DNA of 64,000 bases from Novosphingobium aureum. Its GTDB lineage: Bacteria; Pseudomonadota; Alphaproteobacteria; Sphingomonadales; Sphingomonadaceae. The notes below the pieces were generated by a model. The model was given only the letters and a program-made list of their open reading frames with translations. It was not told the origin of the DNA and ran no database searches. The DNA lies in the NCBI RefSeq assembly GCF_015865035.1, contig NZ_JADZGI010000001.1, forward strand, positions 310,001-374,000, read 5' to 3'. This document shows, piece by piece, positions 59,720-64,000 of the stretch. Every line of letters starts with the position of its first letter. Position 1 is the first letter of the stretch. The position numbers and the translations under genes are program-made.

Positions 59720-62038
59720 TCAGTCGCCGTGCTTGCTCTCGCGCGTGCTCTCGAGCATTCCCGGAGCAACGAAGCCGATGGGGGAGACTTCCATCGCGCG
59801 CTTCTTCAACTCGCCACGCATCTTGGCATATTCGGCCTCCATCTCGGCAGAGACCGTGGCGCGGCTGTCCTCGAGGGCTTCCTCGAAGTCGGCCATCTCC
59901 ACCGCTTCGACCCCGGTTCCGCGCTTGCGGATGGCGATGAGGCCCGCACGGCGCACCACGTCCTCGAGATCGGCGCCGGTGAAGCGTTCGGTGCGGTCCG
60001 CGATAACCCCCAGCTGTACGTCCTCGGCCAGCGGCATCTTGGCGGTGTGGATGCCCAGGATATGTTCGCGCCCTGCGCTATCGGGCGTGCCGACATAGAC
60101 CAGTTCGTCGAAGCGCCCGGGGCGCAGCAATGCGGGGTCGACCAGGCCGGGACGATTGGTCGCGCCGATCAGGATTACCGACTGCAACTCCTCCATCCCG
60201 TCCATCTCGGCGAGGATCGTGTTGACGACGCGCGCGGTGACTTGCGGTTCGCCAAGGCCACCGCCGCCCATGCCGCGTGCGGGCACGAGGCTGTCGATCT
60301 CGTCGATGAAGATCACGCAAGGTGCGACCTGGCGTGCGCGGGCGAAGAGGCGTGCGATTTGCTGCTCGCTCTCGCCGTACCACTTCGAGAGCAGGTCCGA
60401 AGACTTGATCGAGATGAAGTTGGCCTCCGCCTCCTTGGCCACCGCCTTGGCGAGGAGTGTCTTGCCGGTACCCGGCGGGCCATAGAGCAGGAAGCCCTTG
60501 GCCGAGCGGATACCAAGCTTGTGGAACGCCTCGGGGTTCTTGAGCGGGAGCTCGATGCCTTCCTTGAGCTTGAGCTGGGCATCGTCGAGCCCGCCGATAT
60601 CGGCCCAGCCGATGTCGGGAACCTGCACCATGACCTCGCGCATCGCCGAGGGCTGGACGCGCTTCAGGGCCTCGATGAAATCGTCGCGCTCGACCGAGAG
60701 GGTCTCGAGCACCTCGGGAGGAATGGTGCGCGCCTCGAGGTCGAGCTTGGGCATGATCCGGCGCACTGCTTCGATCGCGGCCTCGCGGCTCAGGGCGGCG
60801 ATGTCCGCACCGACGAAGCCGTGCGTGGTACGCGCCAGCTCCTTGAGGTCGATGCCCTTGCCCAGCGGCATACCGCGCGTGTGGATGGCGAGGATTTCGC
60901 GCCGTCCGCTCTCGTCGGGAACGCCGATCACGATCTCGCGGTCGAAGCGGCCGGGGCGGCGCAGTGCCTCGTCGATCGCGTCGGGTCGGTTGGTCGCGGC
61001 GATGACGACGACATGGGCGCGGCTGTTGAGCCCGTCCATCAGCGTGAGCAGCTGGGCGACGAGCCGCTTCTCGGCTTCGCCATGGACCTGATCGCGCTTG
61101 GGGGCGATCGAGTCGATCTCGTCGATGAAGATGATCGCGGGCGCGGCCTTGGTCGCCTCCTCGAAGACTTCGCGCAGGTGCTTCTCGCTCTCGCCGTAGC
61201 CCGAACCCATGATTTCGGGCCCGTTGATCGAGAAGAACTGCGCCTCGCTCTCGTTGGCGACGGCTTGCGCGAGGCGGGTCTTGCCGGTGCCCGGCGGGCC
61301 GTGGAGCAGCACGCCCTTGGGCGGGGCGACGCCAAGGCGGGTGAAGAGCTCGGGGTAGCGTAGCGGCAGCTCGACCATCTCGCGCAACTGGCGGATGGTG
61401 TCGCCCATCCCGCCGACATCGTCGTAGTTGACGTCGCCGCGCGCGTCCTGCGCCTCCTCGAAGGTCTCGCGCAGCTCGACTTCGGTATTTTCGTCGATGT
61501 GGACGATACCGCGCGGGGTGGTCGAGACGACATTGAGGCGGATTTGCGTGAGCGCATAGGCCGGCGCGTTGAACATCCGGCGCAGCTGCGGCGGAATGTC
61601 CGCAACTTGCTGCTGGCCGGTAGTGGCAACGAGGTCGCCCTGGACCATCGGGCGCTGGAAGAAGTTGCGCTTGAGCGCGATCGTCGGACCCTGCAGGCGC
61701 ATGTCCTTGTGTCCGGGCGCGAAGACGACGCGCTGGGCGGGGCGCGACTCGGCCTTGCGCACGGAGACATGGTCGCCCGAACCCACCTCGGCATTGCCGC
61801 GCTGGAGGCCGTCGAGCCGGATGAGGGACAGCCCTTCGTCTTCGGGGAAGGCGAGCACGGCGCGCGCGACGGTGACCGACTTGCCGGTGATCTCGAGCAC
61901 GTCACCTTCCATGGCGCCGATTGCGGCTAGCGATTCGCGAGACATGCGGGCGATGCCCTGTCCGCTTTCCTCCTGCTTCGCCGCGGCGACCTGCAGTCGC
62001 GCCGTGCGTTCGTCGACCGGGGATTCTGTTTCGGCCAT
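59720..62038 (-). CDS. CDC48/VCP-type tandem AAA+ ATPase
   Basis: A 772-residue protein. A CDC48 N-terminal substrate/cofactor domain (about 10-190) is followed by two AAA+ modules. D1 has GPPGTGKT then FIDEIDSIAPKRD, and D2 has a second GPPGTGKT and FIDEIDSLVPARG. Both modules have sensor ATNRP and arginine-finger GRFD motifs, so both should be active. This hexameric unfoldase is universal in archaea and eukaryotes and scattered in bacteria, including some sphingomonads. ATG 62038 with AAAGGA upstream is chosen over an in-frame GTG/ATG 24 bases earlier. Confidence 0.94.
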   Translation of the reverse strand: MAETESPVDERTARLQVAAAKQEESGQGIARMSRESLAAIGAMEGDVLEITGKSVTVARAVLAFPEDEGLSLIRLDGLQRGNAEVGSGDHVSVRKAESRPAQRVVFAPGHKDMRLQGPTIALKRNFFQRPMVQGDLVATTGQQQVADIPPQLRRMFNAPAYALTQIRLNVVSTTPRGIVHIDENTEVELRETFEEAQDARGDVNYDDVGGMGDTIRQLREMVELPLRYPELFTRLGVAPPKGVLLHGPPGTGKTRLAQAVANESEAQFFSINGPEIMGSGYGESEKHLREVFEEATKAAPAIIFIDEIDSIAPKRDQVHGEAEKRLVAQLLTLMDGLNSRAHVVVIAATNRPDAIDEALRRPGRFDREIVIGVPDESGRREILAIHTRGMPLGKGIDLKELARTTHGFVGADIAALSREAAIEAVRRIMPKLDLEARTIPPEVLETLSVERDDFIEALKRVQPSAMREVMVQVPDIGWADIGGLDDAQLKLKEGIELPLKNPEAFHKLGIRSAKGFLLYGPPGTGKTLLAKAVAKEAEANFISIKSSDLLSKWYGESEQQIARLFARARQVAPCVIFIDEIDSLVPARGMGGGGLGEPQVTARVVNTILAEMDGMEELQSVILIGATNRPGLVDPALLRPGRFDELVYVGTPDSAGREHILGIHTAKMPLAEDVQLGVIADRTERFTGADLEDVVRRAGLIAIRKRGTGVEAVEMADFEEALEDSRATVSAEMEAEYAKMRGELKKRAMEVSPIGFVAPGMLESTRESKHGD

Positions 62039-62189
62039 GTCGGTCCTTTCCAAATGTCGCACCGGGACCGGCGCCGGGAAGCGCGCCTCGGGAAACCGGG
62101 AACATGGAAAACGAACTAGGTATCGGCCGGGAGGATTTCAAACCGTCCCGGCTGCGCGGGGCACGTCCTGCGTGCTCAGGTTGAAGGCC

Positions 62190-62255
62190 AAAAAAAAAAG
62201 GCCCGGACGTGAAGCCCGAGCCGTGGAAGTTTTGGGAGAGGATGCCTGAAAGGCA
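62190..62255 (-). ncRNA. Candidate small RNA ending in a strong terminator
   Basis: On the reverse strand a 7-bp hairpin (62222-62216 with 62206-62200, one G-U pair) is followed by ten T (62199-62190), a textbook intrinsic terminator. No gene ends here. It lies 150 bases upstream of the CDC48-like start. A possible promoter TTGCAC (62289-62284), 17 bases, CATACA (62266-62261) would give a transcript of about 65 bases. This contains a small GCCTTTCAGGC hairpin and the pyrimidine stretch TCCTCTCCC, which resembles anti-Shine-Dalgarno motifs of alphaproteobacterial sRNAs. The rest of 62256-62600 shows no convincing gene. Confidence 0.4.
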
Positions 62256-62615
62256 GGTTCTGTATGCATCGAGACTGGCTATTGTGCAAGTGCGAATGCT
62301 CTTGTCTGTGATGCAAAATATGCAATTACGCTTTCGTCTTGCGCATTTAATTTGCGTTAAGCGGGCGTAAGAATGGCGTAAATCCGCCATTTCGTGTTGT
62401 GAATCAGCTTTCAGCTTTGAGAGGTAGAAGTCGGAAAGCGACTTACGCGCCGTCCATCGTGCAGGCGATGCCTGCTGCGCTGCAAAAAATGCTCCGACAT
62501 TTTCGGCGCTTACCTTGTGAACATTCACTTTCGGGTGCGATTTGTCGGCTGGCCAAATGGTCAGGGCACGCACCTGGCGGGGCGAGTCGGTGATGGACGC
62601 GGGACCCGCAAACGC

Positions 62616-62650
62616 AAAGAGGCACCATCGGGGTGGATGGTGCCTCTTTT
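62616..62650. terminator. Terminator of the universal stress protein gene
   Basis: 14-base perfect arms (AAAGAGGCACCATC with GATGGTGCCTCTTT) around a 6-base loop, 33 bases past the stop of the reverse-strand usp gene, with T-rich ends on both strands. Confidence 0.85.
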
Positions 62651-62682
62651 CATCGTCGGCGTCGCCGACGCAGCGGGGCTCC

Positions 62683-63465
62683 TCAGTGTGCGAGCAGCAA
62701 TGCCGGCGCAGTCTCCTCGTCGAGGAAATAGGCGGTTACGCCGCCGAACAGGTATTCGCGCATACGGCTCTTGCCATAGGCACCCATCACCAGCACCTCG
62801 GCCTGGCTCTGCGCGACGGCAACGGCGAGGGTCTCCTCGGTCGAGCCGCGCCGTTCCAGTTCCTCGAGTTCGGCGTGGATGCCGTGGCGCGAGAGGTAGC
62901 GCAGCGCGTCGGTCGCGGGAAAGCCGCCCGACTTCTCGGCGATCGTCACCACCTTGACCAGCTGGCAGTCGCCCAGAAGCGGGACCGACGCGCGCAGCGC
63001 GGCAGCAGCCTGCTCACCGCCGTCCCAGCCGATGCAGGCGCGCCGGATCGGAAATTCGAGCGGCTTTGCCTCGGGCAGGACAAGGACCGGAGTGCCCGAT
63101 GCCAGCGCCAGTTCGCCGCCCAGTCCACCCGAGCGAGAGACGATCACCAGATCGCTCAGCCGGGCGATGCTGGCGAGCGCGCTGACCGGATCGTCCTCGC
63201 TGCGCAGCACGTCGAAGGGGACCTCGTTGCGCGCGAAGCGGGCCTCGATTGCCTCGGCGGCCGAATCGTCTTCCGCGCGCGCCTTGTCGAGCGCTTCGGA
63301 GATCACGTAGCTGCCGCCCATCGGGTCCATCGCGATATAGCGTGCGACGGGCGTGTCGACGAGAGCGGTGACATGGCCGCCGGTGCGGCGGGCGAGGTTG
63401 AGCGCGGTTTCGATCCGGGCATCGTTGCCCGGCTTGCGGTCCGCATTTACGAGAATCGAGCGCAT
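62683..63465 (-). CDS. Tandem-domain universal stress protein
   Basis: A 260-residue protein with two UspA folds. The N-terminal one begins MRSILVNADRKPGNDARIET. The C-terminal one begins ACIGWDGGEQAAAALR and ends with MGAYGKSRMREYLFGG, the G-x2-G-x9-G-like ATP-binding region, followed by APALLLAH. GGGAG lies 8 bases before ATG 63465. Such proteins respond to energy or oxidative stress in the cytoplasm. Confidence 0.92.
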   Translation of the reverse strand: MRSILVNADRKPGNDARIETALNLARRTGGHVTALVDTPVARYIAMDPMGGSYVISEALDKARAEDDSAAEAIEARFARNEVPFDVLRSEDDPVSALASIARLSDLVIVSRSGGLGGELALASGTPVLVLPEAKPLEFPIRRACIGWDGGEQAAAALRASVPLLGDCQLVKVVTIAEKSGGFPATDALRYLSRHGIHAELEELERRGSTEETLAVAVAQSQAEVLVMGAYGKSRMREYLFGGVTAYFLDEETAPALLLAH

Positions 63466-63642
63466 GGTCTTTCTCCCTTTCACGAACTTAACCTAGGGGC
63501 TGTTTGCCAGCCCGCCATGACGAAGATCAAACATCGTGCAGGTTGAGGCACATGCGTTCGAAATCCGTGGTGTTCTTCTTGCCGTCGAGGACGCTCACAC
63601 CTTGTTACAGCATCGCACTTCGCGACGCGACTTCAGAAGGGT

Positions 63643-64000
63643 TCATGCGCCAGGCTCGATGCTGAGCCGCGCCGCGCGCTCGAACAGGTCGAGCACGATT
63701 GGGTCGCTTTCGCGCGCACGGATGGCGGCTTCGAAATGGACGACGTGGGCAGGCCTCTCCAGCACCTCGACCAGCGTCCCGGCAGCGAGGCTGGTGCGGG
63801 CCATGGTCTCGGGCAGGATCGCGGCGCCGCGCCCGCAAGTGACGATCTCGATCAGGGTGCGCACGTTGTTGCAGGTGTGCACCGTGGCAGGCGCGATATC
63901 ATGCGCCTCGAGCGTTGCGAGCGTGACCTGGTGCAGCGGCGAGTGCGCGGGCAGTGACCATACCGGCAGGTCGCCTGCCGCAAGGGCCCGGTTGGCCTTA
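63643..64000 (-). CDS. LysR-type transcriptional regulator, C-terminal part
   Basis: The last 118 codons of a gene that begins beyond the right window edge. The frame is open to position 64000. LPAHSPLHQVTLATLEAHDI, then NNVRTLIEIVTCGRGAAILPE and SLAAGTLVEVLE match the effector-binding domain II of LysR proteins. The DNA-binding part and target genes are not visible. Confidence 0.8.
   Translation of the reverse strand, partial: KANRALAAGDLPVWSLPAHSPLHQVTLATLEAHDIAPATVHTCNNVRTLIEIVTCGRGAAILPETMARTSLAAGTLVEVLERPAHVVHFEAAIRARESDPIVLDLFERAARLSIEPGA

Noticed and set aside
59594..61363. Forward frame of 589 codons opposite the CDC48-like gene
   Set aside because: Antisense shadow of a protein with two complete AAA+ modules. 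It also runs through the two-way terminator at 59660-59697.
61902..62573. Reverse frame of 223 codons upstream of the CDC48-like gene
   Set aside because: It reads straight through the ten-T intrinsic terminator at 62190-62222 and into the start of the next gene, and has no recognisable domain.

Overview
The window is high-GC DNA from an alphaproteobacterium, most likely a sphingomonad (Sphingomonadaceae/Erythrobacteraceae). This rests on the alphaproteobacterial RpoB and RpoC, the cluster DUF4129-DUF4350-MoxR-DUF58-SpoIIM-RDD, membrane-anchored class I cytochrome c, and general gene style. It is assigned by protein recognition only, not by a database search.

Positions 1 to about 15640 look like an accessory island that ends against the 3' end of a tRNA-Gln(CTG) gene at 15646-15719. 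It holds: (a) a three-gene conflict module, a trypsin-like protease/ATPase (cut by the window edge), a STAND-type NTPase and a NUC1-family DNA/RNA endonuclease; (b) a decayed RelA/SpoT-domain gene; (c) an RNA-repair/ribosome-rescue operon (unknown protein, RtcB, PrfH) in which prfH carries an in-frame UGA; (d) a Tn7/Tn5053-like transposition set (truncated TnsB/TniA-like transposase, TniB/TnsC ATPase, TniQ) in which TniQ is fused to a C-terminal AbrB/MazE-like domain; (e) a reverse-strand pair, a short divergent ThiC-like radical-SAM protein plus a protein I do not recognise. The best candidates for undescribed biology are (a), (d) and (e).

Positions 15720-32200 are ordinary chromosome: ppx/gppA and rlmE, a cytochrome c, prephenate dehydratase, the six-gene DUF4129-to-RDD cluster, two GNAT acetyltransferases, a CorA/ZntB-like transporter, ispG, a clan-AA aspartic protease, and a TetR/DoxX pair sharing a palindromic operator.

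Positions 32440-45430 carry rpoC and rpoB on the reverse strand and rplJ-rplL on the forward strand. These genes usually form one co-directional operon, but here they are split and divergent, separated by a hypothetical gene and a small operon (secreted peptide, DUF2975 protein, HTH regulator) preceded by CGATAT-type operators.

Positions 45430-64000 hold a CHAD/CYTH pair, a lipoprotein cytochrome c, a MATE transporter, groES-groEL behind a CIRCE element, a class A beta-lactamase-like hydrolase, an Ala/Asp-rich lipoprotein, polA, an MscS channel, a glutamine cyclotransferase, a CHAP hydrolase, a MerC protein behind a Zur-like palindrome, a CDC48-type AAA+ ATPase, a possible small RNA, a tandem universal stress protein and the 3' end of a LysR regulator. 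Most convergent gene ends are marked by long perfect hairpins acting as two-way terminators.
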